Source of the DNA: Anaerolineales bacterium
GTDB lineage: Bacteria > Chloroflexota > Anaerolineae > Anaerolineales > Anaerolineaceae
NCBI GenBank assembly: GCA_020060485.1
Contig: JAGVAB010000029.1
Location: 11,438 to 75,437 of the forward strand
Direction: 5' to 3'
Length of the DNA: 64,000 bases
Part shown: positions 46,901 through 55,272 of the stretch, piece by piece
Layout: the number at the start of each line of letters is the position of its first letter
Numbering within the stretch: position 1 is the stretch's first letter
Program-made: the position numbers and the translations under genes
The notes under the pieces: model-generated
What the model was told of the DNA's origin: nothing
Database searches by the model: none
Seen by the model: the letters and a program-made list of their open reading frames with translations, nothing else

Positions 46901-48238
46901 TCCATGGCTTCCCGCATTTACGGACGCCTGGCAGCCGAGCGAGTGATTGACCCGGAAACAGGCGAAGTTTTGATTGAGCGCGACGAGATGATTGACCATG
47001 ACCGTTCCCGCAGGCTCGATGCTTCCGGAGTGGCCGAGATCAAGGTTCGCTCTCCTATGACGTGTGAATTGTTACATGGTGTTTGCGCCCGCTGTTATGG
47101 CATGGACCTGGGGCGCGGCGCTTTGGTGGAAGAAGGCGCAGCAGTAGGTATTGTGGCCGCCCAGTCGATCGGTGAACCGGGCACGCAATTGACCCTGCGT
47201 ACTTTCCATACCGGCGGTGTGGCTGCCGGGGGTGACATCACCACAGGTCTGCCGCGTGTTGAAGAGCTTTTTGAAGCCCGGCGTGCACCTAAAGGTGAAG
47301 CTGTTGTTACTGGCATCTCTGGCATGGTTTCGATCGTCCAGTCTGACCGCTACAGTGATCTGCGTGTGATTCGCGTGGAAAGCAGTGAGATGGTCTCGGA
47401 TGAATATGAAGTGCCGGAAGAATGGACGATTGTGCTGAAGGATGAGGATACGGTCGAAGCGGGCAATGTGGTTGCCTCCAAGGATGATGCCTCAATTTCT
47501 GCCCAGCATGCCGGCAAGGTGCGCATCGAAGGCCGGACAGTGATCGTTTCTTATGAGCAGAAAGAATCTGAAGATTACGATATCCCCACAACATCGCGGT
47601 TACTGGTGCAAGAAAGGGATCATGTTGAGGCTGGCCAGCCTTTGACAGAAGGTTCGCTTAACCCGCATACCATCTTGCGCATCAAGGGCAGGGACGCCTG
47701 TGAATTGTACCTGTTGTCAGAGATCCAGAAGGTCTACCGGGCGCAAGGGCAGAACATTCATGACAAGCATTTTGAAGTCATCATCCGCAAGATGCTGAGC
47801 AAGACCCAGATTATCAACCCGGGAGATTCTTCTTTGCTGCCGATGGACCTGATGGACCGCCTGGAGCTGCGCAGGATCAATGAAAAATTGAAACGTGGAA
47901 CCAAACGGCCAGCCAGATTCGTAGAGGTACTGCTTGGTGTAACCAAAGCGTCATTGAACACCGATTCTTTCCTGTCTGCATCTTCCTTCCAGCATACGAT
48001 CAAGGTGCTGGCCGGGGCAGCCATTGAATCCAAAGAAGATCCATTATTTGGTCTGAAAGAGAACGTCATCATTGGCAAGCTGATCCCGGCTGGAACGGGG
48101 TTTGAACCTGGAAGGTTTGATGAATTCCAGAATGAACCCATCGAAAGCGATGATGAGTTGGCAGAAGTCCTTGAATTCTCTGAGGAGGATGACTTTTTCG
48201 ACGATCTGGGATTAGAAGAAGACGAAGAAGAGGAATGA
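43949..48238 (+). CDS. rpoC: RNA polymerase beta' subunit with N-terminal insertion
   Basis: 1429 residues. Zinc site 1 is C59, C61, C74 and C77; the catalytic loop NADFDGDQMAVH holds Asp627, Asp629 and Asp631. The bridge/trigger region is around GNLATMANSGATKGG and FFISTHGARKGLADTALRT-like sequence (seen as EYFISTHGARKGLADTALR). Zinc site 2 uses DDCGTTDG and CELLHGVCARCYG. An extra, largely coiled-coil segment of about 180 residues (about 145-325) lies between YVDEDARQKALK and FLSESRYRELK, where E. coli has a short link. AGGAGG eight bases before the GTG supports the start. rpoB is not upstream. Confidence 0.98.
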   Translation: METKGLVALRISLASPDKIRSWSYGEVLKPETINYRRLRPEKDGLFCEAIFGPTRDWQCYCGKYKNPRYKGIVCDKCGVEVTRSAVRRERMGHIELASPVAHIWYTRRIPSYLGLLLDISRRNLDRVLYFAQYIVTYVDEDARQKALKRLDEEISSSDRGILDQFKEKIQTVQEERDRRSGEFKQQKEDLKSRADELIAAKLEPVVKEGQQIEKTLQDSLGSTKRKSVVFEAADTVIVEAGEEITNQHISLVQKVVKQRLNEIEDEFKQDLNRDLASLDMAIDQARAESDLKIQGFNNDMEDHKDEAHGKTAQMREELYELRPFTFLSESRYRELKSRWGQVFRADMGAEAFYDILRRLDLDQLSEDLWTEVRTTKSKQKRKKATNRLKVVEAFRRSENHPEWMILTVLPVIPPDLRPMVQLDGGRFATSDLNDLYRRVINRNNRLKRLLELGAPDVIVRNEKRMLQEAVDSLIDNSQRGKALSRRGRRELKSLSDMLKGKKGRFRRNLLGKRVDYSGRSVIVVGPNLKLYQCGLPKAMALELYRPFVISRLVSNQYAANVKGARRFIERNRPEVWEVLEEVIKERPVLLNRAPTLHRLGIQAFEPTLIEGSAIQLHPLVTTAFNADFDGDQMAVHVPLSQKAVWEARNLMLSSNNLLKPADGEPIISPSKDMVLGVYYLTINDDTQHRGDGRIFASLDEVDLAYQLDQVDVRTNIKIRVATWYDEQQNRLPSQETRMVDSTVGRVLFNRILPEAVQYVNWPLDKGGVKDLIAEVYELCGSAVTTDVADAVKDIGFKYAMRSGATIAVADITIPEEKEQILQQSTLDVENVNRSWRRGLLTEQERNERVIEIWQNTTKDVADKVRESMDPNGNLATMANSGATKGGFGPIAQLAGMRGLMADPAGRIIRLPIQSNFREGLTALEYFISTHGARKGLADTALRTANAGYLTRRLVDVAQDIIINQDDCGTTDGIYIKRSESVARQSMASRIYGRLAAERVIDPETGEVLIERDEMIDHDRSRRLDASGVAEIKVRSPMTCELLHGVCARCYGMDLGRGALVEEGAAVGIVAAQSIGEPGTQLTLRTFHTGGVAAGGDITTGLPRVEELFEARRAPKGEAVVTGISGMVSIVQSDRYSDLRVIRVESSEMVSDEYEVPEEWTIVLKDEDTVEAGNVVASKDDASISAQHAGKVRIEGRTVIVSYEQKESEDYDIPTTSRLLVQERDHVEAGQPLTEGSLNPHTILRIKGRDACELYLLSEIQKVYRAQGQNIHDKHFEVIIRKMLSKTQIINPGDSSLLPMDLMDRLELRRINEKLKRGTKRPARFVEVLLGVTKASLNTDSFLSASSFQHTIKVLAGAAIESKEDPLFGLKENVIIGKLIPAGTGFEPGRFDEFQNEPIESDDELAEVLEFSEEDDFFDDLGLEEDEEEE

Positions 48239-48256
48239 GTTTGTCCGCTTCCATCA

Positions 48257-48290
48257 GCCGGAGGGCAACCCGCCCTCCGGCTTTTTTAAT
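48257..48290 (+). terminator. Terminator after rpoC
   Basis: Arms GCCGGAGGGC (48257-48266) and GCCCTCCGGC (48272-48281), loop AACCC, followed directly by TTTTTT. Confidence 0.95.
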
Positions 48291-48342
48291 GCTTTGGCAT
48301 GATGGAAAAAACAAGAACAGGGGAGAAATCTTTTGCAGCAGG

Positions 48343-48371
48343 TTGACGAAGAATGGATTTCTCCTTATGAT
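48343..48371 (+). promoter_or_regulatory. Promoter of gyrA
   Basis: TTGACG (48343-48348), 17-base spacer, TATGAT (48366-48371), about 40 bases of leader before the ATG. Confidence 0.8.
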
Positions 48372-48419
48372 TATTAGGGTACAAGATTTCTAAAAAACCT
48401 CGAACTCAGGAGTTGATGC

Positions 48420-50924
48420 ATGGAAATTGGCAAAGTGAGCATGGTCGATATTGACATGGAGATGCGCCAGTCCTATCTGGATTATGCGATGAGTGTAATC
48501 GTTGCCCGGGCGCTTCCAGATGCGCGGGACGGCCTGAAACCCGTCCAGAGGCGGATCCTGTATGCAATGTATGACATGGGAATTCGATCTGATTCCACTT
48601 ACAAGAAATCAGCCAGAATTGTTGGTGAAGTGTTGGGGAAATATCACCCTCACGGCGATATGGCAGTTTATGAAGCCATGGCGCGGCTGGCGCAAGATTT
48701 TTCGATCCGTTATCCGTTGGTGGACGGGCAGGGAAATTTCGGCAGCATCGACGGCGACCCGCCGGCGGCCATGCGCTATACAGAAGCGCGGCTATTGCCT
48801 TTTGCAATAGAGTCCCTGGCGCAAATTGAAAAGAACACGGTAAATTTTTCCCGTAATTTTGATGACACATTGAGTGAACCGGATGTCTTGCCAGCGTCTA
48901 TCCCCAACCTTCTGGTGAACGGAGCGACTGGTATTGCGGTAGGCATGGCGACCAGTATCCCGCCCCACAACCTGATCGAAGTGGTGGATGCGCTCATTTA
49001 CATGCTCAAGCATTGGCAGAAGTATGACCATATCGGTGTCAGCGATTTGATGGAATTCATCAAGGGACCGGATTTTCCCACCGGCGGGATCATCGTCCAG
49101 GAAGACGGTGAAGATTCCTTGCTGGAAGCCTATGGCAAGGGACGTGGCCGGGTCACGGTGCGCGGCCGGGTGCACTCAGAGGAAATGTCACGGGGACGCA
49201 ACCGGTTGGTCATCACAGAATTGCCATACATGACCAATAAAGCCAGCCTGATTGAAAAGATCGCTTCTCTGGTGCGCGAGTCGAAGGATGGCGAATTTGA
49301 AATTTCGGACCTGCGGGATGAATCCGATCGGCAAGGGATGCGTATTGTCATTGAGCTCAAGAGCACAGCCAATATTGATGATATGTTGCGTTCGCTGTAT
49401 CGGCGAACTCCACTGCAATCGACTTTTTCCATTTCATTGCTGGCTCTGGTGGGCGGTGAGCCGCGTCTCTTGACGATCAAGCAGGCTTTGCGGGTTTATC
49501 TGGAACACCGGCTGGAGGTTGTGCAGCGGCGCAGCGAATATGATTTGGCAAAGGCCAAAGAGCGCGCCCACATTCTGGAAGGTTTGCTTGTGGCGCTCAA
49601 AAATCTGGATGCCATTATTGACCTGATCCGGAAATCGGCTACGGCTGAAGTTGCACTTGAGAAAATGATGCTGAAGTTCAAGCTTTCCAAAGTGCAGGGG
49701 CAAGCCATATTGGACATGCCCTTGCGCCGCCTGGCATCTCTGGAGCGTAAAAAGATCGAACAGGAATTTAAAGACTTGCTGCAGTTGATCAAGGAGTTGG
49801 AAGCACTGCTTTCCTCGCCAGCCAGGATCCGCAAAGTGATCGAAGATGAGCTGCTGGAAGCCAAGGAAAAGTATGGTGACCCGCGCCGAACACAGATTGT
49901 CAACCTGTCTGAGGGCGAATCAGCCCATAATCTTTTGACCGCTTCTGCCATGACCCCGGCCAAGACAGTTTGGGTGGGGGTTACTGCAGATGGTTTGGTT
50001 GGCCGAACAAAAGATGATGACCTGCCGCGGGTCAGCGGGAAGGATGCGCCGATCCATGTGGTGCGAACCACAAATCATCAGATCCTGTATGTGGTTGGTG
50101 AGAATGGACAGGCCGCAGCGGTGTATGTGGATGGACTTCCCGAGGTGGATAAGTTTTCTTCTGGCGTCTCACTGTCAAAGGCTACGGCGTATACCAGCGG
50201 TTCCCCCGTGGCGGCGGTTTTCACTGTGCCGCCAAAGGCTGAAATGGATGAAAATGACCAGCGCTTTGTGGTGACCTCCAGCCTGGCCGGGATGGTGAAA
50301 AAGACGGCAGTGGATGAACTGCCGGGGGTTTCCACGGACTTATTCACCCTGGTCAAGGTCAACAAAGGGGACAAGGTTATCGGGGTGACCTTGACAGATG
50401 GCGAGACAGACCTTTTATTGGTGACTGCTGGCGGGATGGCAATCCGATTTAAGGAAGAGGAAGTAAGGGCTATGGGATTGTTGGCAGCTGGTGTGAACGG
50501 GATCAAGTTGCGCAAAGATGATTACGTGGTAGGATTGGATCAATTTGTGAGCGGCGGCATGGTGATGTTGCTGGCATCCAATGGGGTTGCCTGGCGGATT
50601 GCGGAGGCTGAGTTCCCGATGCAAGGGCGTTATGGGCAGGGGACGATCGCCTGCAGGATGCCAAAGGATGGCGTACTGGTCGGGGTGCTGAGCGGTAAAT
50701 TCCTGGGCCAGGACGGGATTGCCCATTTCAAGACAGCGGCGGCACGGATGATCTCGATTGGCGATGCGGCGGAAACCAAACGTGCCCGGGCTGGTAAAGA
50801 AGCCCTGCCTGCGAAAGTCAAGGATGCGATCGTTGGATTGACGGCCAAAATGGACTATGTGGAATTTTGGAAAACAAGGCCACGGCGGGCGGCTTCAAAG
50901 AAACAACCCACTTTGTTTGAGTAA
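48420..50924 (+). CDS. gyrA: DNA gyrase subunit A (type IIA topoisomerase A subunit)
   Basis: 834 residues. The breakage-reunion domain contains [20 protein letters not shown] and [20 protein letters not shown], and the catalytic tyrosine is Y120 in [10 protein letters not shown]. The position equivalent to E. coli Ser83 is Met81, and Asp87 is Glu85. The C-terminal beta-pinwheel (about 515-805) lacks a clear GyrA box: the expected QRRGGKG is replaced by PRVSGKDAP near 535-545. By its N-terminus it is GyrA-like, but a ParC-like activity cannot be excluded without that box. AGGAG before the ATG supports the start. It is alone in its transcript, with gyrB elsewhere. Confidence 0.93.
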   Translation: MEIGKVSMVDIDMEMRQSYLDYAMSVIVARALPDARDGLKPVQRRILYAMYDMGIRSDSTYKKSARIVGEVLGKYHPHGDMAVYEAMARLAQDFSIRYPLVDGQGNFGSIDGDPPAAMRYTEARLLPFAIESLAQIEKNTVNFSRNFDDTLSEPDVLPASIPNLLVNGATGIAVGMATSIPPHNLIEVVDALIYMLKHWQKYDHIGVSDLMEFIKGPDFPTGGIIVQEDGEDSLLEAYGKGRGRVTVRGRVHSEEMSRGRNRLVITELPYMTNKASLIEKIASLVRESKDGEFEISDLRDESDRQGMRIVIELKSTANIDDMLRSLYRRTPLQSTFSISLLALVGGEPRLLTIKQALRVYLEHRLEVVQRRSEYDLAKAKERAHILEGLLVALKNLDAIIDLIRKSATAEVALEKMMLKFKLSKVQGQAILDMPLRRLASLERKKIEQEFKDLLQLIKELEALLSSPARIRKVIEDELLEAKEKYGDPRRTQIVNLSEGESAHNLLTASAMTPAKTVWVGVTADGLVGRTKDDDLPRVSGKDAPIHVVRTTNHQILYVVGENGQAAAVYVDGLPEVDKFSSGVSLSKATAYTSGSPVAAVFTVPPKAEMDENDQRFVVTSSLAGMVKKTAVDELPGVSTDLFTLVKVNKGDKVIGVTLTDGETDLLLVTAGGMAIRFKEEEVRAMGLLAAGVNGIKLRKDDYVVGLDQFVSGGMVMLLASNGVAWRIAEAEFPMQGRYGQGTIACRMPKDGVLVGVLSGKFLGQDGIAHFKTAAARMISIGDAAETKRARAGKEALPAKVKDAIVGLTAKMDYVEFWKTRPRRAASKKQPTLFE

Positions 50925-50927
50925 AAT

Positions 50928-50956
50928 CACAGGCTCTCCAATTTGGAGAGCCTGTG
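50928..50956. terminator. Shared terminator between gyrA and the thermonuclease gene
   Basis: A 29-base near-perfect palindrome: CACAGGCTCTCCAA, one T, TTGGAGAGCCTGTG. It starts three bases after the gyrA stop and lies 16 bases past the end of the convergent nuclease gene. On the minus strand ATTTTAC follows; on the plus strand the T tract is poor. Confidence 0.75.
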
Positions 50957-50971
50957 TAGCATTACCTGCAT

Positions 50972-52324
50972 TTATTTGGCTGGCCGCCAGCCATTTTTTT
51001 CAGCTTCCTTTGTTGTGCAGAACCATCTTTCGCCTGTGCTGGCATTGATGATCGTACCATCGTACCATTCGCTGCCTGGCAGGTGGTAGATCTTTTCCCC
51101 CTGGTTGTTGATGTTGCCTTTTATTTCGCATCCCGGAAGTTTTTGTTTACAGCCAAACGGGCATTCAGCGGCAATTTTTGGGGTGGGAGTGCGGGTGGCA
51201 GGAGATGGCGATGCAGCAGTAAGCGGGATATTTTTCCATAATCCCTTGTTGTTCAAACGGGCAGCTTCCTGGGCAGCATAAAACAGATCAGCGCAAGCAA
51301 TATCGGGCGGGAAGGTTACTGCGTGAGCGAAGCCTTCATTGATCAGGGCGTGGTTGACAAATACATCATCAACCAGCACATAGCGCAGCAAACGGCCATA
51401 TTGGTCTGTGTTGGAAATATCCTTGATCAAGGTTACCGATTGATCCTTCACAAGTTCGGCGTTGCGCTGGGTGGCCTCCTGAGAGAAGTATTCACGCGGT
51501 TTGCTGCCCAGTCCGGTCTCAGGGGTGTCAATGCCGATATAACGAACCGAATACTGCTTGCCATTGTATTCGATATCAATTGTATCGCCATCGACAACCC
51601 GGATCACTTTGGCGATGACCCTTTCGGTGTTTTGGGGCAGGCAGACAAAATCGGCCATGCTGGAAGGCGAGGAGGGAATGTTGAGGATGCGCGTTTGCAC
51701 CGGAACCGGGGTGCGGGAGTCTCCGGGGTTGGCTGTGATCGAGAGAGGCAAAGTGACAGGTTCGCCTGATACGGCCTCCTCGCTGGAAAGGATAATCGTC
51801 TGCATGGGTTGAAGATAGGATGGAGTGGCGGTTTGCAAATCAAAAAAAGCGGCAATTTGGGGCAGAAAAGCGGGGTTTTGACCAATAAGAAATATCCCGC
51901 CAAGCCCAAGCAGTGCGACAAGGGCCAGCCCTGCCAGCCCCAGGCGGAGGAATACTTTTGCCGGTTGGCGCAATGCAGACCCGCCCAGCTCATCTTCTTG
52001 CTCGTCCGGCGCAGATTCCGAAGGTGATGTTGTGGCTTGGGGAAGAGCAGGGACCGACTGGCTGACGGTTGGGGGCGGAGTGTATTGCTTGCCCTGCAGT
52101 CGAGCCAATTGCTTTTGAGCGGCCTGGTTTTGAGGGTTAATGGAAAGCACCTTGTTGAGACATCTGATTTGGTTGGCAGGTTTGGTGTAGGTGGCAGCAA
52201 GCCAGTACCAGGCGACTTCATCTGCCGGATTAACTTTGATGGCTTCCCTGAAGATCAATTGGGCTTTGTGCTTGCTGCCAGCTTTGAAGAGCTTAATGCC
52301 TTGTTGGGTTAGTTTACTGGTCAC
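50972..52324 (-). CDS. Membrane-anchored thermonuclease with TPR-like N-terminus
   Basis: 450 residues. A TPR-like cytoplasmic region (about 1-80; AQLIFREAIKVNPADEVAWY) and a Pro/Ser linker precede one transmembrane helix (about 127-148). An outer staphylococcal-nuclease domain (about 235-370) follows, with VIRVVDGDTIDIEY, VRYIGIDTPE (Arg, Asp and Glu of the active site) and DQYGRLLRYV (second Arg). The tail after a Thr/Pro spacer (KGNINNQGEKIYHLPGSEWY ... GERWFCTTKEAEKNGWRPAK in part) is an accessory module often attached to secreted nucleases. The GTG at 52324 has AAGG six bases upstream. It probably degrades extracellular DNA for nutrients or uptake. Confidence 0.88.
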   Translation of the reverse strand: MTSKLTQQGIKLFKAGSKHKAQLIFREAIKVNPADEVAWYWLAATYTKPANQIRCLNKVLSINPQNQAAQKQLARLQGKQYTPPPTVSQSVPALPQATTSPSESAPDEQEDELGGSALRQPAKVFLRLGLAGLALVALLGLGGIFLIGQNPAFLPQIAAFFDLQTATPSYLQPMQTIILSSEEAVSGEPVTLPLSITANPGDSRTPVPVQTRILNIPSSPSSMADFVCLPQNTERVIAKVIRVVDGDTIDIEYNGKQYSVRYIGIDTPETGLGSKPREYFSQEATQRNAELVKDQSVTLIKDISNTDQYGRLLRYVLVDDVFVNHALINEGFAHAVTFPPDIACADLFYAAQEAARLNNKGLWKNIPLTAASPSPATRTPTPKIAAECPFGCKQKLPGCEIKGNINNQGEKIYHLPGSEWYDGTIINASTGERWFCTTKEAEKNGWRPAK

Positions 52325-52359
52325 AGTATGCCTTGCCTGCTCCGAGATGCTCGCCAGAA

Positions 52360-53460
52360 TTAAAGAATGGTGAATTGGCTGTAGTGATAGGTGATCTTGC
52401 CATCCAGAGTTCCGAGGGTGTCATTACCGTTATTGACCCTGCGGGTTGGTGAGGTGGCTTTCCATGCAAATTTCCACGATGTTCCACTGCCAGAGAAACT
52501 ATCGAGGGAAAAAACGGCGTTTGGCAACAATTGATTGAAAAAGGTGGAGAACCAGCTGCGCAGAGCGGCTTCTCCCTGGATGGTGCGGGAAGAGGTAATA
52601 TGTGTGGCATTACTGGCATACAGCGCCATGACCTGGTCCACGTTTCTCGTGTTGAGGGCGTTGATATACCTTTGTGGAAAATCAGGCAAGCTTGGATACG
52701 GTTGCCAGGGGTAGGCGGAGAGCGTTGTCCAAAGCGGTGCCAGAATGGTACGGGCGTAATACCACTCGAAGAAATTGGCAGCATTCATGCCTAATGCACG
52801 GGCTTTGTCCAGAAATTCGTTAATCTCCTGAGGTGAAGGTTCCCAGCTGCCATAAACATACATTGGGCCGGTTGGGATCAGGGGGCGAAACGGGGTAATA
52901 GCCTGGAATTCCCGCAGGCTACGTTCCAATTGGCTGGCCGGGTTGTGAGCCTGCACCCAATAAACCTGGGGCATGTTGACATCGCACTTTTCCAGGAATT
53001 CTTTCCACGGAAAATCGCGGTGATAGGTCGGCCAGCGATAGGATGAGAGGCCAACGGGGGTGCTGGAAGCAAGCCCGGCCTTAAGACGGGTCATAAAGGC
53101 TTTTGCGGACGCGTCTTTGCCAGGTTCTTTATATTCACCTTCAGCATCGATCAGATAGCCATCCAGGTTCAATTCCCTGACGCGTTGAATGGCAATATCT
53201 GCTTCGGCATTTGGCGCATCGCCATAGACGTAGTGCCAGCCCCAGACGGAAATGCCGCGGTTCTTCAGGGACTGGACGACAGGAGCAACCAGGTCTGCAC
53301 CGGTGTTGGCATCCAGGTTGAAAGAACGGGTGCCGTTGGCAATTTTGATCAGTACATGGGTCAAACCGGCAGCCTGGGCAGTTTTAGCGATTGCCTCGGG
53401 ATTGCCATTTTCACATCTGGACACGATCCAGATCATCATGCCTTTCCCTAGAAGATCCAT
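52360..53460 (-). CDS. TIM-barrel glycoside-hydrolase-like protein with C-terminal NTF2/SnoaL-like domain
   Basis: 366 residues. The first 250 look like a GH25/DUF-type barrel: strands with THVLIKIANGT, GISVWGWHYVYG, LDGYLIDAEGEYK (a DAE acidic pair at a strand end) and CDVNMPQVYWVQAHNP. The last 110 residues (RYINALNTRNVDQVMALYAS onward) have the look of a SnoaL/NTF2-like domain. No signal peptide is evident, so the location is uncertain. The enzyme activity is not known. AAGGAG four bases before the ATG supports the start. It lies between the HD gene (29 bases) and the nuclease gene (35 bases) in one minus-strand operon. Confidence 0.7.
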   Translation of the reverse strand: MDLLGKGMMIWIVSRCENGNPEAIAKTAQAAGLTHVLIKIANGTRSFNLDANTGADLVAPVVQSLKNRGISVWGWHYVYGDAPNAEADIAIQRVRELNLDGYLIDAEGEYKEPGKDASAKAFMTRLKAGLASSTPVGLSSYRWPTYHRDFPWKEFLEKCDVNMPQVYWVQAHNPASQLERSLREFQAITPFRPLIPTGPMYVYGSWEPSPQEINEFLDKARALGMNAANFFEWYYARTILAPLWTTLSAYPWQPYPSLPDFPQRYINALNTRNVDQVMALYASNATHITSSRTIQGEAALRSWFSTFFNQLLPNAVFSLDSFSGSGTSWKFAWKATSPTRRVNNGNDTLGTLDGKITYHYSQFTIL

Positions 53461-53489
53461 GCAACTCCTTGTAATTGGATCAGGAATAA

Positions 53490-54077
53490 TCAGGCGAGTG
53501 GTGAGCCGTCCGGGGCGAGATTACCGGTCAAGTCAATGTCACCGGCAATATTTCGCATAGCCAAGATAACGTTGTCCACGTGCTGCCAGAGTTCGACATC
53601 GAATTCCTCGGCCGCGGAGCTGATCTCTTCGCGATTAGCGCCGGCGGCAAAAGAACGGTCTTTCCACTTTTTCTTGACGGATTTTGCGGTCAGGTCATAA
53701 ATCGATCTGGAAGGACGCACGAGCGCTACGGCGGTGATCAAGCCGGTGACTTCGTCACAGGCAAACAGGGCTTTGTGCATCAGCGTTGTACGAGCATGAC
53801 CGGCATGATTGGAGTGGGTTAGAATTGCATCGACAATCTCGTCAGGAACGCCGCGCTCACGTAGAATTGGCGCTCCGGCAACAGGGTGTTCCTCAAGGGT
53901 TGGGTGAATCTCCCAATCAAAATCATGCAGCAGACCGGTCAACCCCCATGTTTCCACGTCCTGGTCAAGCTTTTCGGCATACCAGCGCATGGCGGCTTCG
54001 ACACAGAGCATGTGATGGATCAGGCCTGGATTTTTGATGAATTCTTTTACAATTTGCATACCTTGAGAGCGGTCCAT
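53490..54077 (-). CDS. HD-domain hydrolase
   Basis: 195 residues. The HD signature is HHMLCVEAAMRWYAEKL with LLHDFDWEIHPTLEEHP, then ILTHSNHAGH and FACDEVTGLITAVALVRPS, typical of HDIG-type small phosphohydrolases found as stand-alone proteins. The substrate (nucleotide or phosphoester) is unknown. The ATG at 54077 is chosen: AAGGAGG lies about 11 bases upstream, longer than ideal. An upstream ATG (54110) overlaps a TATAAT. The 5' part of the longest frame, to 54308, overlaps the sanA gene and is shadow. It is first in the operon with the TIM-barrel and nuclease genes. Confidence 0.85.
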   Translation of the reverse strand: MDRSQGMQIVKEFIKNPGLIHHMLCVEAAMRWYAEKLDQDVETWGLTGLLHDFDWEIHPTLEEHPVAGAPILRERGVPDEIVDAILTHSNHAGHARTTLMHKALFACDEVTGLITAVALVRPSRSIYDLTAKSVKKKWKDRSFAAGANREEISSAAEEFDVELWQHVDNVILAMRNIAGDIDLTGNLAPDGSPLA

Positions 54078-54108
54078 TGGCGGGTGTTCCTCCTTGACTG
54101 TTTCAGTC

Positions 54109-54114
54109 ATTATA
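54109..54114 (-). promoter_or_regulatory. -10 element upstream of the HD-domain operon
   Basis: Perfect TATAAT on the minus strand, 31 bases before the chosen ATG. The -35 (CTGAAG at 17 bases) is weak. Confidence 0.55.
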
Positions 54115-54219
54115 CATGATGAGTGCCAAAACTTCAGCCAGGAACTCAAGAAAGGGGCTGCAAGAATCGTTCCCGGCTTTGAGCGGCGCGAGTTCGATGA
54201 TTGGCGCGTCCCTGGTTTT

Positions 54220-54876
54220 TTATTGTGTGGGAAAGATCGGTTCCTGCTCACCCATGACCGGCGGAGGCAGCTGCTGTAATACATCCCAGAACGACATGAG
54301 GGTGGCAAAGACTTCGCGGGTTTTCCAGATCAAAAGCGAGCGCCTCGGAAGAGTGAGGTTGTCGGCGGCGACGCCGTGAGCTTCGATGTTTAAATTGTTG
54401 CAAAGAAACAGCGCCCGCGGCAAGTGATATGGCTGGGTGACGAGAACTGCATTTTTCACGCCAAAAATGGCTGAAGCCCGGTAACAACTGTCGTAGGTGC
54501 GGCGACCGCCGTAATCCCGGACGATATCTTGTGAAGGGACGCCCAGTTGAACGGCGAAATCGTGCATGGCGCCCGGTTCGTTGTAATCGAGAAAGCGATT
54601 GTCGCCGGTCATAAGCAATTTCTGCACCTTGCCTTGAAAATAAAGCTCGGCGGCAGTGGACACCCGATCTTGCAGAACTACGGTTGGACTGCCGTCGTAA
54701 TTCAGGCCTGCGCCAAAAACGATGGCCACGGGCGCAGATGGACTGCTGTCTATCGAGAAAACACGGGAGCGAGCCAAACCGTGAGTGATTAAAACTGGCA
54801 ATCCCAAGGTTATGACAACCAGCAGCAAGATCGCTCCAATGGCATTGGTCAGGAATTTTTTCCAATTTTTTCGCAT
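54220..54876 (-). CDS. sanA: SanA/YdcF-like DUF218 membrane protein
   Basis: 218 residues. One N-terminal transmembrane helix (about 9-31) is followed by a DUF218 domain: APVAIVFGAGLNYDGSPTVV, LMTGDNRFLDYNEPGAM and RRTYDSCYRASAIFGVKNAV, with the conserved TQPYHLPRALFLC. E. coli SanA is an envelope-barrier protein with vancomycin effects at high temperature; its biochemistry is unclear. The ATG at 54876 follows a TACAAT -10 by six bases with no ribosome-binding site, so it is probably leaderless. The longer frame upstream is shadow. Confidence 0.88.
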   Translation of the reverse strand: MRKNWKKFLTNAIGAILLLVVITLGLPVLITHGLARSRVFSIDSSPSAPVAIVFGAGLNYDGSPTVVLQDRVSTAAELYFQGKVQKLLMTGDNRFLDYNEPGAMHDFAVQLGVPSQDIVRDYGGRRTYDSCYRASAIFGVKNAVLVTQPYHLPRALFLCNNLNIEAHGVAADNLTLPRRSLLIWKTREVFATLMSFWDVLQQLPPPVMGEQEPIFPTQ

Positions 54877-54882
54877 TTCCCG

Positions 54883-54888
54883 ATTGTA
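54883..54888 (-). promoter_or_regulatory. -10 element of the sanA-like gene, leaderless spacing
   Basis: TACAAT on the minus strand, then CGGGAA, then ATG. Confidence 0.45.
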
Positions 54889-55272
54889 ACATGCCAGGAA
54901 AAAAATGGCGTATTTGTTAATCGCAGAAATGCATTTATGCACTGTGGAAATTAAACGCTGGTTGTCGTGGCAGGTATGGGCAAACAGACTTCCGATTCTG
55001 ATAGAAATTGGTTCGGGCGGCGATGTGTTTCGCAAGGACACAGATGGGAAATTTGGCAGAATTTGACCCTTACTGCTTGCCGGAAGATATATCATTCAAT
55101 AAGCCAATGGCACTCTGAAAATAACAATTTCAGAAAATTGGAAAGACAAGTATTTGTCTCAAAAAACTCGAGGGGTGAGATGGCGCAGCCTCAAGTATAA
55201 TGAGAGTAGTTATAAGTATTGAAGTTACGAGTTTATCGGCGGTCATTATTCATTTAGGAAGGAGAAAAGGGG
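54889..55272. other. Divergent intergenic region
   Basis: About 385 bases between the divergent sanA and DUF4230 genes, more AT-rich than the genes. It holds a TATAAT (55196-55201) without a good -35, and a TTGACC (55063-55068) with no -10 at the right spacing. A 77-codon open frame in it has no family resemblance or start signal. Confidence 0.5.
55196..55201 (+). promoter_or_regulatory. -10 element of the DUF4230 gene
   Basis: Perfect TATAAT about 70 bases before the ATG; -35 not recognisable. Confidence 0.45.

Noticed and set aside
55063..55092. TTGACC followed by ATATAT as a promoter for the DUF4230 gene
   Set aside because: No acceptable -10 hexamer at 16-18 bases; the TATAAT at 55196 is the better candidate.
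54967..55200. 77-codon plus-strand frame before the DUF4230 gene
   Set aside because: No start signal, low-complexity translation, and it overlaps the promoter region.
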